This document shows positions 16,119-32,300 of a stretch of DNA of 64,000 bases, piece after piece. Numbering within the stretch: the first letter of the stretch is position 1; each line of letters starts with the position of its first letter. The notes under the pieces were generated by a model. The model saw only the letters and a program-made list of their open reading frames with translations, was not told where the DNA came from and searched no databases. Origin of the DNA: Arenicola marina (taxonomy: Eukaryota; Annelida; Polychaeta; Arenicolidae); the NCBI GenBank assembly GCA_964019135.1, contig CAXHSH010000416.1, positions 744,001 through 808,000 on the forward strand, read 5' to 3'. Position numbers and translations under genes: made by a program.

Positions 16119-19100
16119 TTTTAGGGATATACTACACCAAACGCTCAGGTATGGCGACATACGGTACAAAACAGTCGGCTTTAGTGATATACAACACAAA
16201 CAAACATGATTCGATCATTTTCTTGACCAAAACACTCGGTTCTACCGATATGCTAATCAAAACACTCGCTTTCAGGGATATACTACACGAAGCACCCGGT
16301 TATAGGGATATACCGTACAAATCACTCGGTAATAGCGACATTCTCTACAACACACTCTCATTTAATGATATACTACTCAAAACACTCGCTTTTACGGACA
16401 TACTATGCAACACACTCGGTTATAGCGACATACTGCCCAAAACACACTCGGTTTTAGCGATATATTATTAAAAACACTCGCTTTTATGGATATACTACAC
16501 CAAACTCTCCGGTATAGCGACATGCGGTACAAAACACTTTTTTAGTGATATACAACACAAACAAACATGATTCAATCATGTTCTTGACCAAAACACTTGG
16601 GTCTGTACGGCTCAAAACACTCGGTTTTAGGGATATACTACACCAAACACTTAGTTATAGCGGCATCCTCCACAAATCACTCGGCTTTAGCGATATACAA
16701 CACAAACACACATGGTTCGATCATTTTATTAACCAAAACACTCGGTTCTAGCGATATACTGCTCAAAACACTCGGTAATAGCGACATACTATGCAAAACA
16801 CACTCGCTTTTAGCGATATATTATTCAAAACACTCGCTTTTAGGGATATACTGCATGAAACTCTCAGGTATAGCGACATACGGTACAAAACACTTTTTTG
16901 ATTGATATACAACACAAACAAACATGATTCAATCATTTGCTTGACCAAAACACTCGGGTCTACCGATGTACTGCTCAAAACACTCGGTTTTAGGGACATA
17001 GAAGACGAAGCACTCGGTTATAGGGATATAGTGTACAAAACACTCGGTAATAGCGACATTCTCTACAACACACCCGGTTTTAATCATATACTATTCAAAA
17101 CACTCGCTTTTAGGGATATACTACACCAAACTCTCCGGTATAGCGACATACGGTACAAAACACTTTTTTTAGTGATATACAACTCAAACAAACATGATTC
17201 AATCATTTTATTGACCAAAACACTCGGGTCTACCGATGTACTGCTCAAAACACTCGGTTTTAGGGATTTACTATACAAAACACTCGGTTCTACCGATATG
17301 CTACTCAAAACACTCGCTTTTAGGGATATACTAGACGAAGCACTTGATTATAGGAACACAGTGTACAAAACACTCGGTAATAGCGACATTCTCTACAACA
17401 CACTCGGTTTTAATCATATACTATTCAAAACACTCGCTTTTAGGGATATACTACACCAAACACTTAGTTATAGCGGCATACTCTACAAATCACTCGGCTT
17501 TAGCGATATACAACACAGACACACAGGGTTCGATCATTTTTTTAACTAAAACACTCGGTTCTAACGATATACTACTCAAAACATTCTGTTTTCAGGATTT
17601 ACTACAAATAACACTCGGTCATAGCGATATACTGTAAAAAAACACTCGGTTATAGCGACATATTGTACAAAACACTCGGTTTTAGCGACATACTAAGGAA
17701 GCACACCAGATTCCAGCATTCCACTTCCCAAAACACTCCGTAAGAGCGATATACTGCTCAAAACACTCGGTACGAACGATATACTGCTCAAAACACTCGA
17801 TTATAGCGAAATACTGCACAAAACACACTCGGTTTTAGCGATATATTATTCAAAACACTCGCTTTTAGGGATATACTAGACGAAGCACTTGGTTATAGGA
17901 ACACAGTGTACAAAACACTCGGTAATAGCGACATTCTTTACAACACACTCGGTTTTAGCGATATATTATTCAAAACACTCGCTTTTAGGGATATACTGCA
18001 TCAAACTCTCAGGTATAGCGACATACGGTACAAAACACTTTCTTTAGTTATATACAACACAACCAAACATGATTCGATCATTTGCTCGACCAAAACACTC
18101 GGTTCTACCGATATACTGCTCAAAACACTCGGTTTTAGGGATTTACTATACAAAACACACGGTTATAGCGACATTCGGTACAAAACAGTCGGCTTTAGCG
18201 ATATGCAACACAAACAAACATGATTCGATGATTTTCTTGACCAAAACACTCGGTTCTACCGATATGCTGATCAAAACACTCGCTTTTAGGGATATACTAC
18301 ACGAAGCACCCGGTTATAGGGATATACCGTACAAATCACTCGGTAATAGCGACATTCTCTACAACACACTCTGTTTTAATGAGACACTACTCAAAACACT
18401 TGCTTTTACGGACATTCTATGCAAAACACTCGGTTATAGCGACATACTGCACAAAACACACTCGGTTTTAACGACATACTAAGGAAGCACACCAGATTCC
18501 AGTATTCCACTTCCCAAAACACTCCGTAAGAGCGATATACTGCTCCAAACACTCGGTACGAGCGATATACTGCTCAAAACACTCGGTAATAGCGACATAC
18601 TAGGCAAAACACACTCGGTTTTAGCGATATATTATTCAAAACACCCGCTTTTAGGGATATACTGCATCAAACTCTCAGGTATAGCGACATACGGTACAAA
18701 ACACTTTTTTTTACTGATATACAACACAAACAAACATGATTCAATCATTTGCTTGACCAAAACGCCCGGGTCTACCGATGTACTGCTCAAAACACTCGGT
18801 TTTAGGGATTTACTATACAAAACACTCGGTTCTACCGATATGCTAATCAAAACACTCGCTTTTAGGGATATACTAGACGAAGCATCTGGTTATAGGGATA
18901 AAGTGTACAAAACACTCGGTTACAGCGACATACTACACAAAACACACTCGGTTTTAGCGATATATTATTCAAAACACTCGCTTTTAGGGATATACTGCAC
19001 GAAACTCTCAGGTATAGCGACATACGGTACAAAAGACTCGGCTTTAGTGATATACAACACAAACAAACATGATTCGATCATTTTCTTGACCAAAGCACTC

Positions 19101-22100
19101 ATTTCTACCGATATGCTACTCAAAACACTCGCTTTAGGGACATACTACCGGAAGCACTCGGTTATAGGGATATAATGTACAAAACACTCGGTAATAGCGA
19201 CATATTCTACAACACACTCTGTTTTAACGATATACTACTCAAACCACTCGCTTTTACGGACATACTATGCAAAACACTCGGTTATAGCGACATACTGCAC
19301 AAAACACACTCGGTTTTAGCGATATATTATTCAAAACACTCGCTTTTAGGGATATACTACACCAAACTCTCCGGTATAGCGACATACGGTACAAAACACT
19401 TTTTTTAGTGATATACAACTCAAACAAATATGATTCAATCATTTTCTTGACCAAAACACTCGGGTCTACCGATGTAGTGCTCAAAACACTCGGTTTTAGG
19501 GATTTACTATACAAAACACTCGGTTCTACCGATATGCTACTCAAATCACTCGCTTTTAGGGATATACTAGACGAAGCACTTGGTTATAGGGATATAGTGT
19601 ACAAAACACTCGGTAATAGCGACATTCTCTACAACACATCTGGTTTTAATCATATAATATTCAAAACACTCGCTTTTAGGGATATACTACACCAAACACT
19701 TAGTCATAGCGGCATACTCCACAAATCACTCGGCTTTAGCGATATACAACACAAACACACATGGTTCGATCATTTTATTAACCAAAACACTCGGTTCTAA
19801 CGATATACTACTCAAAACACCCTGTTTTAAGGATTTACTACACATAACACTCGGTTATAGCGATATACTGCAAAAAACACTCGGTTATAGCGACATATTG
19901 TACAACACACTCGGTTTTAGCGACATACTAAGGAAGCACACCAGATTCCAGTATTCCACTTCCCAAAACACTCCGTAAGAGCGATATACTGCTCAAAACA
20001 CTCGGTACGAGCGATATACTGCTCAAAACACTCGGTAATGGCGACATACTAGGCAAAACACACTCGGTTTTAGCGATATATTATTCAAAACCCTCGCTTT
20101 TAGGGATATACTGCATCAAACTCTCAGGTATAGCGACATACCGTACAAAACACTTTTTTTAGTGATATACAACACAAACAAACATGATTCAATCATTTGC
20201 TTGACCAGAACACTCGGGTCTACCGATGTACTGCTCAAAACACTCGGTTTTAGGGATTTACTATACAAAACACTCGGTTCTACCGATATGCTACTCAAAA
20301 CACTGGCTTTTAGGGATATACTAGACGAAGCACTCGGTTATAGGGATATAGTGTACAAAACACTCGGTAATAGCGACATTCTCTACAACACATCCGGTTT
20401 TAATCATATACTATTCAAAACACTCGCTTTTAGGGATATACTACACCAAACACTTAGTTATAGCGGCATACTCTACAAATCACTCGGCTTTAGCGATATA
20501 CAACACAAACACACATGGTTCGATCATTTTATTAACCAAAACACTCGGTTCTAACGATATACTACTCAAAACACTCTGTTTTAAGGATTTACTACACATA
20601 AAACTCGGTTATAGCGATATACTGGAAAAAACACTCGGTTATAGCGACATATTGTACAAAACACTCGGTTTTAGCGACATACTAAGGAAGCACACCAGAT
20701 TCCAGTATTCCACTTCCCAAAACACTCCGTAAGAGCGATATCCTGCTCAAAACACCCGGTACGAGCGATATACTGCTCAAAACACTCGGTAATAGCGACA
20801 TACTACTCAAAACACACTCGGTTTTAGCGATATATTATTCAAAACACCCGCTTTTAGGGATATACTACACCAAACTCTCAGGTATGGCGATATACGGTAC
20901 AAAACACTCGGCTTTAGTGATATACAACACAAACAAACATGATTCGATCATTTTCTTGACCACTACACTCGGTTCTATCGATTTACTGCTCAAAACACTC
21001 GGTTTCAGAGATTTACCATACAAAAAACTCGGTTATGGCGACATTCGGTACAAAACAGTCGGCTTTAGCGATATACAACACAAAGAAACATGATTCGATG
21101 ATTTTCTTGACCAAAACACTCGCTTCTACCGATATGCTGATCAAAACACTCGCTTTTAGGGATATACTACACGAAGCACCCGGTTATAGGGATATACCGT
21201 ACAAATCACTCGGTAATAGCGACATTCTCTACAACACACTCTGTTTTAATGATATACTACTCAAAACACTCGCTTTTACGGACATACTATGCAAAACACT
21301 CGGTTATAGCGACATACTGCACAAAACACACTCGGTTTTAACGATATATTATTCAAAACACTCGCTTTTAGGGATATACTGCAGCAAACTCTCCGGTATA
21401 GCGACATACGGTACAAAACACTTTTTTTAGTGATATACAACTCAAACAAACATGATTCAATCATTTTCTTGACCAAAACACTCGGGTCTACCGATGTACT
21501 GCTCAAAACACTCGGTTTTAGGGATTTACTGTACAAAGCACTCGGTTCTACCGATATGCTACTCAAAACACTCGCTTTTAGGGATATACTAGACGAAGCA
21601 CTCGGTTATAGGGATATAGTGTACAAAACACTCGGTAATAGCGACATTCTCTACAACACATCCGGTTTTGATCACATACTATTCAAAACACTCGCTTTTA
21701 GGGATATACTACACCAAACACTTAGTTATAGCGGCATACTCCACAAATCACTCGGCTTTAGCGATATACAACACAAACACACATGGTTCGATCTGTTTAT
21801 TAACCAAAACACCCGGTTCTAGCGATATACTACTCAAACCACTCTGTTTTAAGGATTTACTACACATAACACTCGGTTATAGCGATATACTGTAAAAAAC
21901 ACTCGGTTATAGCGACATATTGTACAAAACACTCGGTTTTAGCGACATACTAAGGAAGCACACCAGATTCCAGTATTCCAGTTCCCAAAACACTCCGTAA
22001 GAGCGATATACTGCTCCAAACACTCGGTACGAGCGATATACTGCTCAAAACACTCGGTAATAGCGACATACTATGCAAAACACACTCGGTTTTAGCGATA

Positions 22101-25100
22101 TATTATTCAAAACACTCGCTTTTAGGGATATACTGCATCAAACTCTCAGGTATAGCAACATACGGTACAAAACACTTTTTTTACTGATATACAACACAAA
22201 CAAACATGATTCAGTCATTTGCTTGACCAAAACACTCGGGTCTACCGATGTACGGCTCAAAACACTCGGTTTTAGGGATTTACTATACAAAACACTCGGT
22301 TCTACCGATATGCAACTCAAAACACTCGCTTTTAGGGATATACTAGACGAAGCACTTGGTTATAGGAACACAGTGTACAAAACACTCGGTAATAGCGACA
22401 TTCTCTACAACACACCCGGTTTTAATCATATACTATTCAAAACACTCGCTTTTAGGGAGTTACTACACCAAACACTTAGTTATAGCGGCATACTCTACAA
22501 ATCACTCGGCTTTAGCGATATACAACACAAACACACATGGTTCGATCATTTTATTAACCAAAACACTCGGTTCTAGCGAGATACTACTCAAAACACTCTG
22601 TTTTAAGGATTTACTACACATAACACTCGGTTATAGCGATATATTGTAAAAAAACACTCGGTTATAGCGACATATTGTACAAAACACTCGGTTTTAGCGA
22701 CATACTAAGGAAGCACACCAGATTCCAATATTCCACTTCCCAAAACACTCCATAAGAGCGATATACTGCTCAAAACACTCGGTACGAGCGATATACTGCT
22801 CAAAACAATCGGTAATAGCGACATACTAGGCAAACCACACTCGGTTTTAGCGATATATTATTCAAAACACTCGCTATTAGGGATATACTGCATCAAACTC
22901 TCAGGTATAGTGACATACGGTACAAAACACTTTTTTTACTGATATACAACACAAACAAACATGATGCAATCATTTGCTTGACCAAAACACTCGGGTCTAC
23001 CGATGTACTGCTCAAAACACTCGGTTTTAGGGATTTACTATACAAAACACTCGGTTCTACCGATATGCTACTCAAAACACTCGCTTTTAGGGATATACTG
23101 CATCAAACTCTCGGGTATAGAGACATACGGTACAAAACACTTTTTTTACTGATATACAACACAAACAAACATGATTCAATCATTTGCTTGACCAAAACAC
23201 TCGGGTCTACCGATGTACTGCTCAAAACACTCGCTTTTAGGGATATACTAGACGAAGCACTTGGTTGTAGGAACACAGTGTACAAAACACTCGGTAATAG
23301 CGACATTCTCTACAACACACCCGGTTTTAATCATATAATATTCAAAACACTCGCTTTTAGGGATATACTACACCAAACACTTAGTTATAGCGGCATACTC
23401 CCCAAATCACTCGGCTTTAGCGATATACAACACAAGAAACACATGGTTCGATCATTTTATTAACCAAAACACTCGGTTCTAACGATATACTACTCAAAAC
23501 ACTCTGTTTTAAGGATTTACTACACATAACACTCGGTTATAGCGACATACTGTAAAAAACACTCGGTTATAGCGACATATTGTACAAAACACTCGGTTTT
23601 AGCGACATACTAAGGAAGCACACCAGATTCCAGTATTCCACTTCCCAAAACACTCCGTAAGAGCGATATACTGCTCAAAACACTCGGTACGAGCGATATA
23701 CTGCTCAAAACACTCGGTTTTAGGGATTTACTATACAAAACACACGGTTATAACGACATTCGGTACAAAACAGTCGGCTTTAGCGATATGCAACACAAAC
23801 AAACATGATTCGATGATTTTCTTGACCAAAACACTCGGGTCTACCGATATGCTGATCAAAACACTCGCTTTTAGGGATATACTACACGAAGCACCCGGTT
23901 ATAGGGATATACCGTACAAATCACTCGGTAATAGCGACATTCTCTACAACACACCCTGTTTTAATGATATACTACTCAAAACACTCGCTTTTACGGACAT
24001 ACTATGCAAAACACTCGCTTATAGCGACATACTGCACAAAACACACTCGGTTTTAACGATATATTATTCAAAACACTCGCTTTTAGGGATATACTACAGC
24101 AAACTCTCCGGTATAGCGACATACGGTACAAAACACTTTTTTTAGTGATATACAACTCAAACAAACATGATTCAATCATTTTCTTGACCAAAACACTCGG
24201 GTCCACCGATGTACTGCTCAAAACACTCGGTTTTAGGGATTTACTGTACAAAGCACTCGGTTCTACCGATATGCTACTCAAAACACTCGCTTTTAGGGAT
24301 ATACTAGACGAAGCACTCGGTTATAGGGATATAGTGTACAAAACACTCGGTAATAGCGACATTCTCTGCAACACATCCGGTTTTGATCATATACTATTCA
24401 AAACACTCGCTTTTAGGGATATACTACACCAAACACTTAGTTATAGCGGCATACTCTACAAATCACTCGGCTTTAGCGATATACAACACAAACACACATG
24501 GTTCGATCATTTTATTAACCAAAACACTCGGTTCTAACGATATACTACTCAAAACACTCTGTTTTAAGGATTTACTACACATAACACTCGGTTATAGCGA
24601 TATACTGTAAAAAACACTCGGTTATAGCGACATATTGTACAAAACACTCGGTTTTAGCGACATACTAAGGAAGCACACCAGATTCCAGTATTCCACTTCC
24701 CAAAACACTCCGTAAGAGCGATATACTGCTCAAAACAGTCGGTACGAGCGATATACTGCTCAAAACACTCGGTAATAGCGACATACTACACAAAACACAC
24801 TTGGTTTCAGCGATATATTATTCAAAACACTCGTTTTTAGGGATATACTGCATCAAACTCTCAGGTATAGCGACATACGGTACAAAAGACTCGGCTTTAG
24901 TGATATACAACACAAACAAACATGATTCGATCATTTTCTTGACCAAAGCACTCATTTCTACCTATATGCTACTCAAAACACTCGCCTTTAGGGATATACT
25001 ACCCGAAGCACTCGGTTATAGGGACATAATGTACAAAACACTCGGTAATAGCGACATATTCTACAACACACTCTGTTTTAATGATATCCTACTCAAACCA

Positions 25101-28100
25101 CTCGCTTTTAGAGACATACTATGCAAAACACTCGGTTATAGCGACATACTGCACAAAACACACTCGGTTTTAGCGATATATTATTCAAAACATTCTCTTT
25201 TAGGGATATACTACACCAAACTCTCAGGTATGGCGACATACGGTACAAAACACTCGGCTTTAGTGATATACAACACAAACAAACATGATTCGATCATTTT
25301 CTTGACCAAAACACTCGCTTCTACCGATATGCTAATCAAAACACTCGCTTTCAGGGATATACTACACGAAGCACCCGGTTATAGGGATATACGGTACAAA
25401 TCACTCGGTAATAGCGACATTCTCTACAACACACTCTGTTTTAATGATATACTACTCAAAACACTCGCTTTTACGGACATACTATGCAACACACTCGGTT
25501 ATAGCGACATACTGCCCAAAACACACTCGGTTTTAACGATATATTATTCAAAACACTCGCTTTTATGGATATACTACACCAAACTCTCCGGTATAGCGAC
25601 ATACGGTACAAAACACTTTTTTTAGTGATATACAACTCAAACAAACATGATTCAATCATTTTATTGACCAAAACACTCGGGTCTACCGATGTACTGCTCA
25701 AAACACTCGGTTTTAGGGATTTACTATACAAAACACTCGGTTCTACCGATATGCTACTCAAAACACTCGCTTTTAGGGATATACTAGACGAAGCACTTGG
25801 TTATAGGAACACAGTGTACAAAACACTCGGTAATAGCGACATTCTCTACAACACACTCGGTTTTAATCATATACTATTCAAAACACTCGCTTTTAGGGAT
25901 ATACTACACCAAACACTTAGTTATAGCGGCATACTCTACAAATCACTTGGCTTTAGCGATATACAACACAGACACACATGGTTCGATCATTTTTTTAACT
26001 AAAACACTCGGTTCTAACGATATACTACTCAAAACATTCTGTTTTAAGGATTTACTACACATAACACTCGGTCATAGCGATATACTGTAAAAAAAACACT
26101 CGGTTTTAGCGACATATTGTACAAAACACCCGGTTTTAGCGACATACTAAGGAAGCACACCAGATTCCAGTATTCCACTTCCCAAAACACTCCGTAAGAG
26201 CGATATACTGCTCAAAACACTCGGTACGAGCGATATATTGCTCAAACCACTCGGTTATAGCGACATACTGCACAAAACCCACCCGGTTTTAGCGATATAT
26301 TATTCAAAACACTCGCTTTAAGGGATATACTGCATCAAACTCTCAGGTATAGCGACATACGGTACAAAACACTTTTATTAGTGATATACAACACAAACAA
26401 ACATGATTCGATCATTTGCTCGACCAAAACACTCGGGTCTACCGATGTACTGCTCAAAACACTCGGTTTTAGGGATTTACTATACAAAACACTCGGTTCT
26501 ACCGATATGCTACTCAAAACACTCGCTTTTAGGGATATACTAGACGAAGCACTTGGTTATAGGAACACAGTGTACAAAACACTCGGTAATAGCGACATTC
26601 TCTACAACACACTCGGTTTTAGCGATACATTATTCAAAACACTCGCTTTTAGGGATATACTGCATCAAACTCTCAGGTATAGCGACATACGGTACAAAAC
26701 ACTTTCTTTAGTGACATACAACACAAACAAACATGATTCGATCATTTGCTCGACCAAAACACTCGGTTCTACCGATATACTGCTCAAAACACTCGGTTTT
26801 AGGGATTTACTATACAAAACACACGGTTATAGCGACATTCGGTACAAAACAGTCGGCTTTAGCGATATGCAACACAAACAAACATGATTCGATGATTTTA
26901 TTGACCAAAACACTCGGTTCTACCGATATGCTGATCAAAACACTCGGTTTTAGGGATATACTACGCGAAGCACCCGGTTATAAGGATATACCGTACAAAT
27001 CACTCGGTTATAGCGACATTCTCTACAACAAACTCTGTTTTAATGATATACTACTCAAAACACTCGCTTTTACGGACATACTATGCAAAACACTCGGTTA
27101 TAGCGACATACTGCACAAAACACACTCGGTTTTAACGACATATTATTCAAAACACTCGCTTTTAGGGATATACTACAGCAAACTCTCCGGTATAGCGACA
27201 TACGGTACAAAACAATTTTTTTAGTGATATACAACTCAAACAAACATGATTCAATCATTTTCTTGACCAAAACACTCGGGTCTACCGATGTACTGCTCAA
27301 AACACTCGGTTTTAGGGATTTACTGTACAAAGCACTCGGTTCTACCGATATGCTACTCAAAACACTCGCTTTTAGGGATATACTAGACGAAGCACTCGGT
27401 TATAGGGATATAGTGTACAAAACACTCGGTAATAGCGACATTCTCTACAACACATCCGGTTTTGATCATATACTATTCAAAACACTCGCTTTTAGGGATA
27501 TACTACACCATACACTTAGTTATAGCGGCATCCTCTACAAATCACTCGGCTTTAGCGATATACAACACAAACACACATGGTTCGATCATTTTATTAACCA
27601 AAACACTCGGTTCTAGCGAGATACTACTCAAAACACTCTGTTTTAAGGATTTACTACACATAACACTCGGTTATAGCGAAATACTGTAAAAAACACTCGG
27701 TTATAGCGACATATTGTACAAAACACTCGGTTTTAGCGACATACTAAGGAAGCACACCAGATTCCAGTATTCCACTTCCCAAAACACTCCGTAAGAGCGA
27801 TATACTGCTCAAAACACTCGGTACGAGCGATATACTGCTCAAAACACTCGGTAATAGCGACATACTATGCAAAACACACTCGGTTTTAGCGATATATTAT
27901 TCAAAACACTCGCTTTTAGGGATATACTGCATCAAACTCTCAGGTATAGCGACATACGGTACAAAACACTTTTTTTACTGATATACAACACAAACAAACA
28001 TGATTCAATCATTTACTTGACCAAAACACTCGGGTCTACCGATGTACTGCTCAAAACACTCGGTTTTAGGGATTTACTATACAAAACACTCGGTTCTACA

Positions 28101-29344
28101 GATATGCTACTCAAAACACTCGCTTTTAGGGATATACTGCATCAAACTCTCAGGTATAGAGACATACGGTACAAAACACTTTTTTACTGATATACAACAC
28201 AAACAAACATCATTCAATCATTTGCTTGAGCAAAACACGCGGGTCTACCGATGTACTGCTCAAAACACTCGCTTTTAGGGATATACTACACCAAACTCTC
28301 CGGTATAGCGACATACGGTACAAAACACTTTTTTTAGTGATATACAACTCAAACAAATATGATTCAATCATTTTCTTGACCAAAACACTCGGGTCTACCG
28401 ATGTACTGCTCAAAACACTCGGTTTTAGGGATTTACTGTACAAAACACTCGGTTCTACCGATATGCTACTCAAAACACTCGCTTTTATGGATATACTAGA
28501 CGAAGAACTTGGTTATAGGGATATAGTGTACAAAACACTCGGTAATAGCGACATACTACACAAAACACACTCGGTTTTAGCGATATATTATTCAAAACAC
28601 TCGCTTTTAGGGATATACTGCACGAAACTCTCAGGTATAGCGACATACGGTACAAAAGACTCGGCTTTAGTGATATACAACACAAACAAACATGATTCGA
28701 TCATTTTCTTGACCAAAGCACTCATTTCTATCGATATGTTACTCAAAACACTCGCCTTTAGGGATATACTACCGGAAGCACTCGGTTATAGGGATATAAT
28801 GTACAAAACACTCGGTAATAGCGACATATTCTACAACACACTCTGTTTTAACGATATACTACTCAAACCACTCGCTTTTACGGACATACTATGCAAAACA
28901 CTCGGTTATGGCGACATACTGCACAAAACACACTCGGTTTTAGCGATATATTATTCAAAACACTCGCTTTTAGGGATATACTACACCAAACTCTCCGGTA
29001 TAGCGACATACGGTACAAAACACTTTTTTTAGTGATATACAACTCAAACAAATATGATTCAATCATTTTCTTGACCAAAACACTCGGGTCTACCGATGTA
29101 CTGCTCAAAACACTCGCTTTTAGGGATATACTAGACGAATCACTCGGTTATAGGGATATAGTGTACAAAACACTCGGTAATAGCGACATTCTCTACAACA
29201 CATCCGGTTTTGATCATATACTATTCAAAACACTCGCTTTTAGGGATAAACTACACCAAACATTTAGTTATAGCGGCATACTCTACAAATCACTCGGCTT
29301 TAGCGATATACAACACAAACACACATGGTTCGATCATTTTATTA
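13571..29344 (+). repeat. 15,774-bp tandem segmental duplication, copy 1
   Basis: The first base after the left breakpoint is 13571 (ACCAAAACACTCGGGTC, preceded by TTTTCTTG). The same sequence resumes at 29345 after TTTTATTA. Many landmarks keep a constant offset of 15,774 bp, for example 14867/30641, 16545/32319, 17906/33680, 22978/38752 and 27867/43641. I noticed only five single-base differences over the whole length: 16667, 25844, 26283, 26900 and 28100 against +15774. Near-identity implies a very recent event, active homogenisation, or an assembly duplication. Confidence 0.92.
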
Positions 29345-32300
29345 ACCAAAACACTCGGGTCTACCGATGTACTGCTCAAAACACTCGGTTTTAGGGATTT
29401 ACTGTACAAAACACTCGGTTCTACCGATATGCTACTCAAAACACTCGCTTTTATGGATATACTAGACGAAGCACTTGGTTATAGGGATATAGTGTACAAA
29501 ACACTCGGTAATAGCGACATACTACACAAAACACACTCGGTTTTAGCGATATATTATTCAAAACACTCGCTTTTAGGGATATACTGCACGAAACTCTCAG
29601 GTATAGCGACATACGGTACAAAAGACTCGGCTTTAGTGATATACAACACAAACAAACATGATTCGATCATTTTCTTGACCAAAGCACTCATTTCTATCGA
29701 TATGTTACTCAAAACACTCGCCTTTAGGGATATACTACCGGAAGCACTCGGTTATAGGGATATAATGTACAAAACACTCGGTAATAGCGACATATTCTAC
29801 AACACACTCTGTTTTAACGATATACTACTCAAACCACTCGCTTTTACGGACATACTATGCAAAACACTCGGTTATGGCGACATACTGCACAAAACACACT
29901 CGGTTTTAGCGATATATTATTCAAAACACTCGCTTTTAGGGATATACTACACCAAACTCTCCGGTATAGCGACATACGGTACAAAACACTTTTTTTAGTG
30001 ATATACAACTCAAACAAATATGATTCAATCATTTTCTTGACCAAAACACTCGGGTTTACCGATGTACTGCTCAAAACACTCGGTTTTAGGGATTTACTGT
30101 ACAAAGCACTCGGTTCTACCGATATGCTACTCAAAACACTCGCTTTTAGGGATATACTAGACGAAGCACTCGGTTATAGGGATATAGTGTACAAAACACT
30201 CGGTAATAGCGACATTCTCTACAACACATCCGGTTTTGATCATATACTATTCAAAACACTCGCTTTTAGGGATATACTACACCATACACTTAGTTATAGC
30301 GGCATCCTCTACAATTCACTCGGCTTTAGCGATATACAACACAAACACACATGGTTCGATCATTTTATTAACCAAAACACTCGGTTCTAGCGAGATACTA
30401 CTCAAAACACTCTGTTTTAAGGATTTACTACACATAACACTCGGTTATAGCGAAATACTGTAAAAAACACTCGGTTATAGCGACATATTGTACAAAACAC
30501 TCGGTTTTAGCGACATACTAAGGAAGCACACCAGATTCCAGTATTCCACTTCCCAAAACACTCCGTAAGAGCGATATACTGCTCAAAACACTCGGTACGA
30601 GCGATATACTGCTCAAAACACTCGGTAATAGCGACATACTATGCAAAACACACTCGGTTTTAGCGATATATTATTCAAAACACTCGCTTTTAGGGATATA
30701 CTGCATCAAACTCTCAGGTATAGCGACATACGGTACAACACACTTTTTTTACTGATATACAACACAAACAAACATGATTCAATCATTTACTTGACCAAAA
30801 CACTCGGGTCTACCGATGTACTGCTCAAAACACTCGGTTTTAGGGATTTACTATACAAAACACTCGGTTCTACCGATATGCTACTCAAAACACTCGCTTT
30901 TAGGGATATACTGCATCAAACTCTCAGGTATAGAGACATACGGTACAAAACACTCTTTTTACTGATATACAACACAAACAAACATCATTCAATCATTTGC
31001 TTGAGCAAAACACGCGGGTCTACCGATGTACTGCTCAAAACACTCGTTTTTAGGGATATACTACACCAAACTCTCCGGTATAGCGACATACGGTACAAAA
31101 CACTTTTTTTAGTGATATACAACTCAAACAAATATGATTCAATCATTTTCTTGACCAAAACACTCGGGTCTACCGATGTACTGCTCAAAACACTCGGTTT
31201 TAGGGATTTACTGTACAAAACACTCGGTTCTACCGATATGCTACTCAAAACACTCGCTTTTATGGATATACTAGACGAAGCACTTGGTTATAGGGATATA
31301 GTGTACAAAACACTCGGTAATAGCGACATACTACACAAAACACACTCGGTTTTAGCGATATATTATTCAAAACACTCGCTTTTAGGGATATACTGCACGA
31401 AACTCTCAGGTATAGCGACATACGGTACAAAAGACTCGGCTTTAGTGATATACAACACAAACAAACATGATTCGATCATTTTCTTGACCAAAGCACTCAT
31501 TTCTATCGATATGTTACTCAAAACACTCGCCTTTAGGGATATACTACCGGAAGCACTCGGTTATAGGGATATAATGTACAAAACACTCGGTAATAGCGAC
31601 ATATTCTACAACACACTCTGTTTTAACGATATACTACTCAAACCACTCGCTTTTACGGACATACTATGCAAAACACTCGGTTATGGCGACATACTGCACA
31701 AAACACACTCGGTTTTAGCGATATATTATTCAAAACACTCGCTTTTAGGGATATACTACACCAAACTCTCCGGTATAGCGACATACGGTACAAAACACTT
31801 TTTTTAGTGATATACAACTCAAACAAATATGATTCAATCATTTTCTTGACCAAAACACTCGGGTCTACCGATGTACTGCTCAAAACACTCGCTTTTAGGG
31901 ATATACTACACCAAACGCTCAGGTATGGCGACATACGGTACAAAACAGTCGGCTTTAGTGATATACAACACAAACAAACATGATTCGATCATTTTCTTGA
32001 CCAAAACACTCGGTTCTACCGATATGCTAATCAAAACACTCGCTTTCAGGGATATACTACACGAAGCACCCGGTTATAGGGATATACCGTACAAATCACT
32101 CGGTAATAGCGACATTCTCTACAACACACTCTCATTTAATGATATACTACTCAAAACACTCGCTTTTACGGACATACTATGCAACACACTCGGTTATAGC
32201 GACATACTGCCCAAAACACACTCGGTTTTAGCGATATATTATTAAAAACACTCGCTTTTATGGATATACTACACCAAACTCTCCGGTATAGCGACATGCG